Below, piece after piece: positions 43,292 through 52,659 of a DNA stretch of 64,000 nt (position 1 is the first letter of the stretch; each line of letters opens with the position of its first letter). Below the pieces are notes generated by a model. The model saw only the letters and a list, made by a program, of their open reading frames with translations, searched no databases and was not told where the DNA came from. The position numbers and the translations under genes were made by a program. Source of the stretch: Streptomyces abikoensis (GTDB taxonomy: Bacteria; Actinomycetota; Actinomycetes; Streptomycetales; Streptomycetaceae); the NCBI RefSeq assembly GCF_014648775.1, contig NZ_BMRT01000002.1:620001-684000 (forward strand). The letters run 5' to 3'.

Positions 43292-44935
43292 ATGACCGCC
43301 GTGGACTACAACCTCGCGGATCTCCTCGAGTCGGTCGTGGACGTGGTCCCCGCCAGGGAGGCCCTCGTCCACCTCGACCTCCCCGGCGGCGGCGCCGAGC
43401 GCCGGCTGACGTACGAGGAGCTCGACACGGCGGCGGGCCGGCTCGCCGGCCACCTCTTCGGCAGCGGAATCGGCCCGGGCGACCACGTGGGGCTGCACCT
43501 CTACAACGGCGTGGCGTACCTGGAGGCGCTCTGGGCCTGCCTGAAGGTCCGGGCGGTACCGGTCAACGTCAACTACCGCTACGTCGAGGACGAGCTGGCC
43601 TACCTCTACCGTGACGCGGACCTGGTCGCGCTGGTCTTCGACGGCTCCTTCACCGCGCGGGTGGCGGCGGCCCTCCCCCGGTCCGGGGGACGGCTGCGGC
43701 ACCTCGTCCGGGTGGGGCCGCCGCCCGCCGGCGCCCCGGAACCGGCCGTCGCCCCGGTGGACCTCGCCGAGGCCGAGGCGTCCGGCTCCGCCGTGCGCGG
43801 CACCGTGGGCCCGCGCTCGGGCGACGACCGGTTCATCGTCTACACCGGCGGCACCACCGGGATGCCCAAGGGTGTGGTGTGGCGGCAGGAGGACCTGTTC
43901 TTCTCCGGGCTCGGCGGGGGCGCGCCGACGGGCCAGCCGGTCGAGCGGCCGGAGGAGGTGGCCGAGCGCGTGGCGGCGGGCGGCGAGGGCCTGGTCTTCT
44001 TCCCCACCGCGCCGCTGATGCACGGCACGTCGACGCTCACCGCGCTCATCGCCCACCTCCTCGGGCAGAAAGTGGTCCTGCACCGCAAGTACGTCCCGGA
44101 GGAGGTGCTGCGCACGATCGCCCGGGAGCGGGTCACCAATGTCTCCCTGGTCGGCGACGCGATGCTGCGCCCCCTGGCGGAGACCCTGGCGGGCCCGCTG
44201 CGGGGGACCGACTGCTCGTCGCTGCTCAGCGTCAGCAGCTCGGGGGCCGTGCTGTCGGAAGCCGTGCGCGAGCGGTTCACGGCGCTGCTGCCCGGAGTGC
44301 GGATCGTCAACAACTTCGGCTCCTCCGAGTCGGGTTTCAACGGCACCGCCACCGAGGACTCCGGGCCCGAGCGGGGCTTCCGGCTGCGCGTCAACGACCG
44401 TACGACCGTGGTGGACCCGGTGACCCACCGGCCGGTCGCCCCGGGCGTGCCGGGCCGCGTCGCCCAGCGCGGGCACGTGCCGCTCGGCTATCACAACGAC
44501 CCGGTGAAGACGGCCGAGACCTTCTTCACCTCCGGCGGGGAACGCTGGGTGCTGCTCGGCGACATGGCGACCGTGGACGCCGACGGGGTGGTGACCGTCC
44601 TCGGGCGCGGCTCCCAGTGCATCAACACGGGCGGCGAGAAGGTCTTCCCGGAGGAGGTCGAGCAGGTCCTCAAGGCCCACCCGGCCGTCTACGACGTGCT
44701 GGTCACGGGCGTTCGGGACGCCCGCTGGGGCCAGCGCGTCACGGCGGTCGTCCAGCCCCGGGAGGGGACGGAGCCCCCGACCCTGGACGCGCTCCAGACG
44801 CACTGCCGGACGCGGCTCGCCGGGTACAAGGTGCCGCGGGGCCTGGTGCTGACGGAGCGTGTCGAGCGCTCGCCGAGCGGCAAGGCGGACTACCGCTGGG
44901 CGCGGGCGGTGGCGGAGCGGGGATCCGGGGGCTGA
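43292..44935 (+). CDS. Acyl-CoA synthetase (FadD19-like)
   Basis: A 547-residue ANL-family ligase. The AMP-binding loop reads DDRFIVYTGGTTGMPKGVVW; A5-like motifs are NNFGSSESGFNG, followed by RGHVPLGYHNDPVKT, WVLLGDMATVDADG, GRGSQCINTGGEKVFPEEVE and the C-terminal Lys in ERSPSGKADYRWAR. It activates a carboxylate to its CoA thioester and should feed the divergent crotonase/DUF35/thiolase set. The N-terminus NLADLLESVVDVVPAREALV resembles FadD19 and FadD17 type enzymes that activate sterol side chains in mycobacteria. No ribosome site precedes ATG 43292, so the message may be leaderless. Confidence 0.88.
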   Translation: MTAVDYNLADLLESVVDVVPAREALVHLDLPGGGAERRLTYEELDTAAGRLAGHLFGSGIGPGDHVGLHLYNGVAYLEALWACLKVRAVPVNVNYRYVEDELAYLYRDADLVALVFDGSFTARVAAALPRSGGRLRHLVRVGPPPAGAPEPAVAPVDLAEAEASGSAVRGTVGPRSGDDRFIVYTGGTTGMPKGVVWRQEDLFFSGLGGGAPTGQPVERPEEVAERVAAGGEGLVFFPTAPLMHGTSTLTALIAHLLGQKVVLHRKYVPEEVLRTIARERVTNVSLVGDAMLRPLAETLAGPLRGTDCSSLLSVSSSGAVLSEAVRERFTALLPGVRIVNNFGSSESGFNGTATEDSGPERGFRLRVNDRTTVVDPVTHRPVAPGVPGRVAQRGHVPLGYHNDPVKTAETFFTSGGERWVLLGDMATVDADGVVTVLGRGSQCINTGGEKVFPEEVEQVLKAHPAVYDVLVTGVRDARWGQRVTAVVQPREGTEPPTLDALQTHCRTRLAGYKVPRGLVLTERVERSPSGKADYRWARAVAERGSGG

Positions 44936-45100
44936 GCGTCGCAGCCCGCCGGCGGGGCGGCGGGTGCTCAGGGCCGAGTCCGGGGGCCGACCCATCCCAC
45001 ACCGTCTCTTGGGCCGCCGGACACCTCGGATGCGGCGGGCGGTCATCCCAGCGCCCTTCACTGAATGCGCCCCTCCCTTTCCCCGGCTCCAGGAGATCCC

Positions 45101-47050
45101 ATGACTCCCCTGACCCGTCGCGGTTTCCTCGGCGCGGCCGCGGCCACCGGCGCCGCCACGGCCCTGAGCTCGGCGCTGCCCACCTCGCTCCAGCAGGCGA
45201 TGGCGGCGACCTCTCCCGCCGGCACGCTCGACGATGTCGCGCATGTCGTCATCCTGATGCAGGAGAATCGTTCCTTCGATCACTACTTCGGCACCCTCAA
45301 GGGCGTACGCGGCTTCGGCGACCGTTCCCTGCTCCGCTTCCCGGACGGCTCCGACGTGCTGAGACAGACGACGCTCGGCCCGCTCGGCGGGCGGGTGGTG
45401 CGGCCCTGGCACCTGGACACGGCCACCACCGACGCCCAGCGGGTCCGCGACCTCGACCACGGCTGGTCCGGCACCCACCGCGCCTGGAACGGCGGCCGCT
45501 ACGACAACTGGATCCCCGCCAAGAGCGCCTGGACCATGGGGCACTACCGGCCCGAGGACATCCCGTTCCAGTTCGCGCTGGCCGAGGCCTTCACCATCTG
45601 CGACCAGTACTTCTGCTCGGCCCAGGGCCCCACCAACCCCAACCGGCTCTACCAGTGGACGGGCACGGTCGACCCGGGCGGCAAGCAGGGCGGGCCCGTC
45701 ACCGACAACTCCGAGAAGGGCTACTCCTGGACGACCTATCCCGAACGCCTGGAGGCGGCCGGGATCTCCTGGCGCGTCTACCAGCAGCAGGACAACTACG
45801 ACGACAACCCCCTGGCCTGGTTCACCCGGTTCCGCGCCGCCAAGCCCGGCTCGTCCCTGTACGACAACGGCATGCTGCGCCGCCCCGCCGACGCCTTCGC
45901 CCAGGACGTCGCGGCGGGCCGGCTCCCGGCGGTCAGCTGGGTCGTCGCCCCCGAGAGCCAGTCGGAGCACCCCGCCTACCCGCCCGCGTACGGCGCGGAC
46001 TTCACGGCGAAGTACGTCCTTACGTCGCTGGCCGCCCATCCCGAGGTCTGGGCCAGGACGGTGGTGTTCCTCAACTTCGACGAGAACGACGGCTTCTTCG
46101 ACCACGTGGCCCCGCCGGTCCCCCCGGCGGGCACGCCGGACGAGTTCGTGGGCGGCGCGCCGATCGGGCTGGGGCCACGGGTGCCGATGACGGTGATCTC
46201 GCCGTGGAGCCGGGGCGGGTACGTCCACTCCGAGGTCCTCGACCACACCTCGCCGCTGCGGTTCCTGGAGAACTGGACGGGCGTCAAGGAACCCAACATC
46301 TCCGCCTGGCGGCGCACCGTGTGCGGCGATCTGATGAGCGCCTTCGACTTCGCCTCGAAGAACGTCTCCTTCCCCGCGCTGCCGGACACCGCCGCGCTCG
46401 TCGCCGCCTGCGACCGGCAGCACTCCCTCCCCGAGGCCCGGCCCCCGGCCGACCCGCCGCAGCCCGCGCAGGAGCCCGGCACCCGGCCCGCCCGCCGCAC
46501 GGGCTACGGCTTCGACACCACGTCCTGGACCGACACCGCCACCGGCAGGCTGTGGTTCAAGGTGGTCAACACCGGTACGCTCGGCGCCGGTTTCAGCGCC
46601 TACACGGTCAATTACCGCACCTACGCGGCGTGGCACTACACCGTTCCGGTGGGCGGCGAGGCGAGCGACTACTTCAGCGCCCTGACCTACGGCGGCGGGA
46701 AGTACGACGTCGACCTGCACGGCCCCGACGGTTATCTGCGCGGCTTCAAGGGCGACGTCCGCACCTGGTCGGACGGCGCCAAGGGGCACCCGGAAGCGGC
46801 CGTGACGCCCGACCCCGCCGTGCCCGGGACGCTGCGTCTGACCCTGACCAACGGCGGTGGCGCACCCGTCGTCTTCACGGTCTCCGACGGACAGCGGGCC
46901 ACCGTGGCGGCGGGCGGGAGCGCCCGGCTGACGCTCACGACCGAGCGGGACGGCGGCTACGACCACACCGTCGCGGCCGACGTGGGCGACGGCTTCGAGC
47001 GCCGCTTCGCGGGGCGCCTCCTTCCGGCGTTCACTCCCAAGAGCCCTTGA
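45101..47050 (+). CDS. Tat-exported phosphocholine-specific phospholipase C
   Basis: A 649-residue phosphoesterase. The N-terminus LTRRGFLGAAAATGAA is a twin-arginine signal. The catalytic domain has VILMQENRSFDHYFGTLKGV (with the Asn/Glu metal residues), the SWVVAPESQSEHPAYPP region, VVFLNFDENDGFFDHVAPP and SRGGYVHSEVLDHTSPLRFLE, all standard for non-hemolytic PLC of the PlcN/PlcC group. Two C-terminal DUF756-like beta domains follow (about 470-640; GSARLTLTTERDGGYDHTV). It cleaves phosphatidylcholine-type headgroups outside the cell and may support phosphate supply. ATG 45101 has AGGAG upstream. Confidence 0.9.
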   Translation: MTPLTRRGFLGAAAATGAATALSSALPTSLQQAMAATSPAGTLDDVAHVVILMQENRSFDHYFGTLKGVRGFGDRSLLRFPDGSDVLRQTTLGPLGGRVVRPWHLDTATTDAQRVRDLDHGWSGTHRAWNGGRYDNWIPAKSAWTMGHYRPEDIPFQFALAEAFTICDQYFCSAQGPTNPNRLYQWTGTVDPGGKQGGPVTDNSEKGYSWTTYPERLEAAGISWRVYQQQDNYDDNPLAWFTRFRAAKPGSSLYDNGMLRRPADAFAQDVAAGRLPAVSWVVAPESQSEHPAYPPAYGADFTAKYVLTSLAAHPEVWARTVVFLNFDENDGFFDHVAPPVPPAGTPDEFVGGAPIGLGPRVPMTVISPWSRGGYVHSEVLDHTSPLRFLENWTGVKEPNISAWRRTVCGDLMSAFDFASKNVSFPALPDTAALVAACDRQHSLPEARPPADPPQPAQEPGTRPARRTGYGFDTTSWTDTATGRLWFKVVNTGTLGAGFSAYTVNYRTYAAWHYTVPVGGEASDYFSALTYGGGKYDVDLHGPDGYLRGFKGDVRTWSDGAKGHPEAAVTPDPAVPGTLRLTLTNGGGAPVVFTVSDGQRATVAAGGSARLTLTTERDGGYDHTVAADVGDGFERRFAGRLLPAFTPKSP

Positions 47051-47090
47051 CGCCCGGCCGTGACCCTGGATACTTGATCCTATCGAATCT

Positions 47091-47104
47091 ACCGAACGAT
47101 CGGT
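47091..47104. promoter_or_regulatory. Imperfect palindrome upstream of paaK
   Basis: ACCGAACGATCGGT at 47091-47104, 37 bases before the paaK start; the extended CGAACGATCGGTCG recalls the published PaaR-type consensus CNAACGNNCGTTNG with one mismatch. It is in an AT-rich promoter patch (47075-47105). Tentative operator of a phenylacetate-responsive TetR. Confidence 0.5.
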
Positions 47105-47140
47105 CGGGCACTCGGGGTCACGGCGAGGCAGGGGGAGACG

Positions 47141-48478
47141 ATGACGGACACGCGGGCGGGCGTGGGGGCCGGCATGCGGACGGGCGTGCGGGCGGGCGTG
47201 CGCGACGCGGCGGAGAGCATGTCCCGCGAGGAGCTGGAGGCGCTCCAGCGGGAGCGCCTGCGCGCCACGCTCCAGCATGTCTACGCCAACGTCCCCTTCT
47301 ACCGGCGGGCGTTCGACGCCGCCGGGTTGCACCCGGAGGACTGCCGGACGCCGGCCGATCTCGCCCGCTTCCCCTTCACCACCAAGGCGGATCTGCGCGC
47401 GCAGTACCCCTTCGGCATGTTCGCGGTCGACCGGTCGCGGCTCCGGCGGCTGCACGCCTCCAGCGGCACCACGGGCACCCCGACCGTCGTCGGCTACACC
47501 GAGCGCGATCTGGAGGTGTGGGCCGACGTGGTGGCCCGTTCCCTCCGCGCGGCCGGCGTGCGGCCGGGGGACACGGTCCATGTGGCCTACGGGTACGGTC
47601 TGTTCACCGGCGGGCTCGGCGCCCACTACGGGGCCGAGCGGCTCGGCTGCACGGTCGTCCCCGCCTCCGGCGGCATGACCGCCCGCCAGGTCCGGCTGAT
47701 CCAGGACCTGCGCCCCGAGGTCATCATGGTGACCCCCTCGTACATGCTCACGCTGCTCGACGAGTTCGAGCGCCAGGGCATCGACCCCCGGAGTACCAGC
47801 CTGCGCGTCGGCGTCCTCGGTGCCGAGCCGTGGACCGAGGAGATGCGCCGCGAGATCGAGGAGCGTTTCGCGATCGACGCCGTCGACATCTACGGACTCT
47901 CCGAGGTCATCGGGCCCGGCGTCGCGCAGGAGTGCGTGGAGACGAAGGACGGCCCGCATCTGTGGGAGGACCACTTCTATCCGGAGATCGTCGATCCGGT
48001 CACCGGTGAGATCCTGCCCGAGGGGGCGTTCGGGGAGCTGGTCCTCACCTCGCTCACCAAGGAGGCCATGCCGCTCGTCCGCTACCGCACCGGCGACCTC
48101 ACCCGGCTGCTGCCCGGCACCGCCCGGCCCGCCTTCCGGCGCATGGAGCGGATCACCGGCCGCTGCGACGACATGATCGTGCTGCGCGGGGTCAACCTCT
48201 TCCCCTCCCAGATCGAGGAGATCGCGCTGGACATCGCCGGTGTCGCGCCCCACTTCCAGCTGCGGCTCACGCGAGAGGGCCGGCTGGACCGGCTCACGGT
48301 CCGCGCCGAGGCCCGGCCGGACGCGACCCCGGAGCGGCGCGCGGCGGCCGCCGTGGAGATGGAGCGACGGATCAAGGACGGCATCGGGGTGACGGCGGGC
48401 GTCGAGATCGTGGACCCCGAGACCCTGGAGCGCTCCCTAGGCAAGCTCAAACGGATCGTCGACGAACGCCCGAAGTGA
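47141..48478 (+). CDS. paaK: Phenylacetate-CoA ligase
   Basis: A 445-residue PaaK-type ligase. After a Gly/Arg-rich leader, the family core begins MSREELEALQRERLRATLQH and VPFYRRAFDAAG; LHASSGTTGTPTVVGYT is the P-loop, AYGYGLFTGGLG and VDIYGLSEVIGPGVAQEC are the adenylate and aryl sites, and RITGRCDDMIVLRGVNLFPS the C-terminal domain. It makes phenylacetyl-CoA (or a related aryl-acetyl-CoA) from acid, CoA and ATP. No paa epoxidase cluster is next to it, so it is a stand-alone copy. GGGGGAG precedes the ATG. Confidence 0.9.
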   Translation: MTDTRAGVGAGMRTGVRAGVRDAAESMSREELEALQRERLRATLQHVYANVPFYRRAFDAAGLHPEDCRTPADLARFPFTTKADLRAQYPFGMFAVDRSRLRRLHASSGTTGTPTVVGYTERDLEVWADVVARSLRAAGVRPGDTVHVAYGYGLFTGGLGAHYGAERLGCTVVPASGGMTARQVRLIQDLRPEVIMVTPSYMLTLLDEFERQGIDPRSTSLRVGVLGAEPWTEEMRREIEERFAIDAVDIYGLSEVIGPGVAQECVETKDGPHLWEDHFYPEIVDPVTGEILPEGAFGELVLTSLTKEAMPLVRYRTGDLTRLLPGTARPAFRRMERITGRCDDMIVLRGVNLFPSQIEEIALDIAGVAPHFQLRLTREGRLDRLTVRAEARPDATPERRAAAAVEMERRIKDGIGVTAGVEIVDPETLERSLGKLKRIVDERPK

Positions 48479-48480
48479 CG

Positions 48481-48829
48481 TCGTGGAGCTGGCCCGCCGC
48501 ACCCGCCTCCCCGCCGGGCGGGGCCGCTGCCGCCGCCCCGGGGCGCACGGGGCACCCGTCGGACGGCGGCCTCTCCGCCGTCATCCGCTACACCGAATAC
48601 GGCGTCCCGCACATCGTCGGCAAGGACTACGCGAACGTCGCCTTCGGCTCGGGCTGGGCCCAGGCCCGCCGAGAAGCCCCTCGACCGGCCCGCCCAGAGC
48701 CACGCCCGCCGTGAGGAGTGGCGCAAGCGCGTCCTCGACTTCTGCCGGGTGGCACCCGATACGGCGCTGGGCCTGTCGGATCTCGTCTGCAGCCGCACCC
48801 TGCCCCAGCGCGGGCCGCATCGGCCCTGA
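48481..48829 (+). pseudogene. Decayed N-terminal fragment of penicillin acylase-like protein
   Basis: Just after paaK one frame reads SAVIRYTEYGVPHIVGKDYA and then NVAFGSGWAQA, which is the start of an Ntn penicillin/lactone acylase (YGVPHI, then FGxGWAQA). The reading frame then shifts; another frame continues with HARREEWRKRVLDFCRVAPD to a stop at 48829. The catalytic core, normally hundreds of residues, is missing. The gene is thus a remnant of deletion and frameshift. The rest of the 511-base gap to the glutaminase (48830-48989) holds nothing I recognise apart from its ribosome site. Confidence 0.6.
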
Positions 48830-48989
48830 CGAACAGCCGCAGGGCGTACGGCGCGCGCGAGAAATCACGCACCGGCGTACGCAACCGCACCACCGGCCGG
48901 GGCGCACAGGACGCGAAAGTGGCCGGTTTTCGTCTCCGGCGGCCGGGAATCGTCGGTGCGGTGGAGATGTCCGGGGCCGGAGGGAAGCC

Positions 48990-50621
48990 ATGCCTGCTGC
49001 GAAAAGCGGGAAGCGCACCGCGACCCGTTCCCGTGCGCCCGGCGCAGCCGACCGGGGCGGGGAATCGCACGCGGACATCTTCGCCTGCTTCGCTCAGGAT
49101 TCGCCGGGCCGGCTCTCTCCCGACCGGTTACTGAAGGTGCTCAACGAGGCGGGCATCCTGCGCGACGACCCCAGGATCGCCGAGACCATCGCCTACCTGG
49201 ACCGTGTCCGGCCCGCACCACCGGCGAGCGGGCCGCTCCTGCTGACCGCGGAGGAGTTCACCGCCGCGACCCGGCACAACCGGGGCATCATCGAACGGGC
49301 CGCCTGCGGGGAACTCGCGGTGCCCGACTTCCCGGCGCTGGTGGCCGACCTCCGGCGCATCCACGAGGAGGTCCGCGCCGACCGCAGCGGCGCCGTCGCC
49401 TCGTACATCCCCCAGCTCGCCCGCGTGGACCCCGAGCAGTTCGCGATCTCGGTGTGCACCGTGGACGGGCAGCGCTTCTCCATCGGCGACGCGGACGTGA
49501 ACTTCTGCCTGCAATCGGTGTCCAAGACCGTCGGCTACTGCCTCACCCTGGAGGAACACGGCCCCGACACCGTCCACCGTCACGTGGGCAGGGAGCCCAG
49601 CGGCCAGGGATTCAACGAGCTGACCTTCAACAAGGCGGGCCTGCCGCACAACCCGATGATAAACGCCGGTGCCATCATGAGCTGCGCGCTCATCCAGCGC
49701 GGCCTCGACGCCGCGGACCGCTTCGACTTCGTCGCCGAGACCTGGAAACGCCTCGCCGGCGGCCGGAGCGTCGGGTTCAACAACTCCGTCTACCTGTCCG
49801 AACGCAACACCGCCGACCGCAACTTCGCCCTCGGCTACTCCATGCGCGAACGCGGCGCCTTCCCGCCCGGCACCGATCTGCTGGCCACGCTGGAGTTCTA
49901 CATACAGTGCTGCTCGATCGAGGTCGACACACGGCAAATGGCCGTAGCGGCGGCTTCCCTGGCCAACGCCGGGGTGTGCCCGCTCACGGAGGACCCGGTG
50001 TTCTCCGCCCAAACAGTGCGCCACTGCCTTTCGCTGATGTCCTCGTGCGGGATGTACGACTTCTCCGGCGAATTCGCCTTCACCATCGGCCTGCCGGCCA
50101 AGAGCGGCGTATCGGGCGCGCTGATGCTGGTCGTCCCCCAGCTGATGGGCATCGCCATCTGGTCCCCCCGGCTGGACGGTCACGGGAACTCGGTGCGCGG
50201 CATCGAGGTCTGCCGGCGTCTCGTCGACTGCTACAACGTCCACACCTACGACCTGCTCACCGGCACCGGCGCCGAGATCGGCAAGCGCGACCCCCGCCTC
50301 AAGCGCCACCAGAGCGCCACCGAAGGCATCGTGGGCCTGTGCTTCGCCGCCAGCAGGGGCGACGTCAACGAGATCCGCCGCCTGGCCGCCTGCAACGTCC
50401 CCCTCGACGCCGCCGACTACGACGGACGCACCGCCCTCCACCTGGCCGCGGCCGAAGGGCACCGCGGCCTCGTGGAATACCTCCTCGCCAAGGGCGTCGA
50501 CCCCCGCCCCGTGGACCGCTGGGGCGGCACCCCCCTGGACGACGCCAACCGGTCCGGACACCGCGACCTGGCCCGCCTACTGGCCGAAGTCACCGGCACA
50601 CCGCGGCGGCCGGCGCCTTGA
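48990..50621 (+). CDS. Glutaminase with N-terminal helical domain and C-terminal ankyrin repeats
   Basis: A 543-residue glutaminase of the eukaryote-like GLS type. Residues 1-130 form a helical cap (DIFACFAQDSPGRLSPDRLL) as in the GLS N-terminal domain. The beta-lactamase-like catalytic domain has SVSK (Ser176, Lys179), FNELTFNKAGLPHNPMINAG, NNSVYLSERNTADRNFALGY and MYDFSGEFAFTIGLPAKSGV. The C-terminus (about 450-535) has two to three ankyrin repeats: DYDGRTALHLAAAEGHRGLV and DRWGGTPLDDANRSGHRDL. It hydrolyses glutamine to glutamate and ammonia. Ankyrin-fused glutaminases are typical of animals and scattered bacteria. ATG 48990 follows GGAGGGAA; a terminator follows. Confidence 0.9.
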   Translation: MPAAKSGKRTATRSRAPGAADRGGESHADIFACFAQDSPGRLSPDRLLKVLNEAGILRDDPRIAETIAYLDRVRPAPPASGPLLLTAEEFTAATRHNRGIIERAACGELAVPDFPALVADLRRIHEEVRADRSGAVASYIPQLARVDPEQFAISVCTVDGQRFSIGDADVNFCLQSVSKTVGYCLTLEEHGPDTVHRHVGREPSGQGFNELTFNKAGLPHNPMINAGAIMSCALIQRGLDAADRFDFVAETWKRLAGGRSVGFNNSVYLSERNTADRNFALGYSMRERGAFPPGTDLLATLEFYIQCCSIEVDTRQMAVAAASLANAGVCPLTEDPVFSAQTVRHCLSLMSSCGMYDFSGEFAFTIGLPAKSGVSGALMLVVPQLMGIAIWSPRLDGHGNSVRGIEVCRRLVDCYNVHTYDLLTGTGAEIGKRDPRLKRHQSATEGIVGLCFAASRGDVNEIRRLAACNVPLDAADYDGRTALHLAAAEGHRGLVEYLLAKGVDPRPVDRWGGTPLDDANRSGHRDLARLLAEVTGTPRRPAP

Positions 50622-50679
50622 GAACGCGGCGCCGGGGCCGCGCGCCGACTGGTCGGTGCGCCCCACCGGGTGCGGCAAC

Positions 50680-50707
50680 GGGGCCGGTAAACGAAGTTAC
50701 CGGCCCC
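50680..50707. terminator. Hairpin terminator between glutaminase and nuclease
   Basis: Perfect 11-base stem (50680-50690 with 50697-50707), 6-base loop, between convergent genes. Confidence 0.8.
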
Positions 50708-50719
50708 GCACACATCCGC

Positions 50720-52018
50720 TCAGTTGTCGACGATCACAAAATACGGCTCACCGTTGATGATGCGGGCCGAACGGGTCGCTTGGCTCAGCTCGCGGCCCGC
50801 CGCCTCGTTGTCCGGCAAGGTGACATGGGAGCGCACGCACGCCGCCGTATCGGGGTCGCCCCGCATGACCCTCACATTCGCCACATCCCACACGCCGCCA
50901 ACCTCCCTGGGCAGGATGTCCACACACAGGTTGTTGGGATTGCCGCCCTCGAAGGACCGGGCAAAGGGGAACTCGTCACAGGAGTCTCCCGGTACCAAAA
51001 GAGGGTCCGCCGGGAACGGGTACGGGAGGTTCTTGCACGTTCTACGGCGCTTGGTGTCCGTCCAGGAATCCTCGGAATTGGGATCGCGGTGCAGGGGGTT
51101 CACCTTGGTACCGGTGACAGCGGACTTGAGTGTCTTCTGCGCCCACTCGTAGCTGACGGCGGCGGCCCTGTATTGCGACTTGTGGAACGTCACGTTGGCC
51201 ATGTGCGTATCGTCGGCGCAGCCGGGCCCGTTACCGACCTTGTTGTCACAGCGAAGCCAGGGGCCCTGCCAGTCCAGCGAGGCCCTGCCGGGCGTTCCGG
51301 GCGTGAGGATCGTCCCTGTCATGTGGTAGAGGGGCTGGGACTGTGCCACGCCGTCCTTGGCGACCGTGGTCCTGTAAGTGATCGACGTGAGGAGCTCCCT
51401 GCCCACCGCCGGAAGGACCGCTTGCCCGCCGCCAAAAGCCGCGCCGCCCGTGCACGGGCCGGTGCAGTCGGACCTCAGGCCAATCGTCATCTTTGGCATT
51501 TTGGGTGTTTCCCGAGTGATGGCCGCAATGACCTTCTCCTCCCACTCGGTTTTGCCGACCCTGGCCGAGGTGATGACGACGCCCTCGGCGTGCTCGAGCA
51601 CCTTCTTGTCAGCATCACGAAGCTCGTAGCCGATCGGGTGCTGTACGCAGTACATACTGCGGGAGGTGTTGATCTCCTTATCGTTTTCCTTGCACAGATC
51701 GAGCGGATCGGCCGGGTCGACGTCGGGGTCACGGGCCGCGACGCGGGCCGCAGCCGGTCCGTGGGCGCCGGTCAGGCGGTGCATGGCGGCCAGGTCGCGG
51801 GCGGTGGCCGGGCCGCCCGTCCTGAAGCAGAACCAGGCGGCGCCCTGGCGCCGGAGGGCGGAGCCAGGGGTGGTGGCCGCGCAGGTGCCGTGGCCTTGGG
51901 GGGCCGCCCGGCCGGCCGACGGCGGTGCGGCGGCGGCAGGTGAGGCACCCAGGGTGAGAAGGGCTGCGGTGAGGGTGAGTGCGGCTATAGCAGCCAGCAG
52001 TCGTCTGGCGCGTTCCAA
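50720..52018 (-). CDS. Secreted NucA/NucB-type deoxyribonuclease
   Basis: A 432-residue secreted protein. A Sec signal (LLAAIAALTLTAALLTLGAS) is followed by a long Cys-containing N-terminal region and, in the last 110 residues, a NucA/NucB domain: CDEFPFARSFEGGNPNNLC with the Asp-Glu and the central core, as in Bacillus NucB. The catalytic motif D/E-x-F/Y-P-F is present. Codons are visibly less G+C-rich than in the hyc operon. Start is TTG 52018 with AAGGGGGG upstream. It degrades extracellular DNA in known members; its own target is unknown. It is divergent from another secreted protein across 641 bases. Confidence 0.83.
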   Translation of the reverse strand: MERARRLLAAIAALTLTAALLTLGASPAAAAPPSAGRAAPQGHGTCAATTPGSALRRQGAAWFCFRTGGPATARDLAAMHRLTGAHGPAAARVAARDPDVDPADPLDLCKENDKEINTSRSMYCVQHPIGYELRDADKKVLEHAEGVVITSARVGKTEWEEKVIAAITRETPKMPKMTIGLRSDCTGPCTGGAAFGGGQAVLPAVGRELLTSITYRTTVAKDGVAQSQPLYHMTGTILTPGTPGRASLDWQGPWLRCDNKVGNGPGCADDTHMANVTFHKSQYRAAAVSYEWAQKTLKSAVTGTKVNPLHRDPNSEDSWTDTKRRRTCKNLPYPFPADPLLVPGDSCDEFPFARSFEGGNPNNLCVDILPREVGGVWDVANVRVMRGDPDTAACVRSHVTLPDNEAAGRELSQATRSARIINGEPYFVIVDN

Positions 52019-52659
52019 AGGTGGCCCCCCTTTTTTCCGGTGGCAGGTAAATCCACTCGGGCGTCACTTCCGCGGTCGGCAGGACGCGCGGGCAGGGCGG
52101 CCGTCGCTGGAGCTGCCAGGTCGGCCGTCGGGGTCGACGCATCTCCTTCCGGCTCACCGCAGACACCGTCTGGCTCGATTCGCTGAATTCTCTTCTGTCG
52201 CGCCGATACCTCTCTGCCCTCATCGTTCATAGGGCCGTTCACGCTGGCGCGCAAACATTCAAGGCGCCACAGCCGTCCAAGGTCCTCGATTTGAGAATGC
52301 GCAAGTTGGCCGAATATCGTGACGCCTTGATGGCAGTCGACCGCGCCGGCAGACGATGAAATCCGTTCTGACAGTCGCTGGCCATCGAGGCAGCCAGCGA
52401 AATCACGACTGAAACAGCCCATCTGTGCGGCGGCGACGGCGGATCGTAGCACCGCAGATGAAATCCTGATGAACCGCGGGCAGGTCAAGACTTCGCAACA
52501 GCCCATGAAGGGCATGAGTTCCGCCTCGGACCGGCTGATTCCATCATCGTCACTGCATCGCTGCCGACGCTAAATTCACCTCGGTCGACCACCGCTCCCC
52601 ACCACATAACTGGCAGGGTTCCGGCCCGGGCCGACATGGCGCCCGGCCAGGGAAAGGGC
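52019..52659. other. Lower-GC divergent intergenic region
   Basis: This 641-base stretch is visibly poorer in G+C than any gene nearby, notably 52190-52620. It carries promoters for the nuclease and the exported beta-rich protein. I see no convincing gene, RNA structure or insertion element; short antisense frames in it have no family-like motifs. The composition suggests acquired or decayed DNA. Confidence 0.55.

Noticed and set aside
43289..48253. Very long antisense open frame (over 1600 codons) on the minus strand
   Set aside because: It is the shadow of fadD, phospholipase C and paaK caused by extreme GC3; its translation is low-complexity and those genes carry intact motifs on the other strand.
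51985..52515. Minus-strand gene in the low-GC gap before the nuclease
   Set aside because: It overlaps the nuclease signal peptide in another frame, with no family-like pattern.
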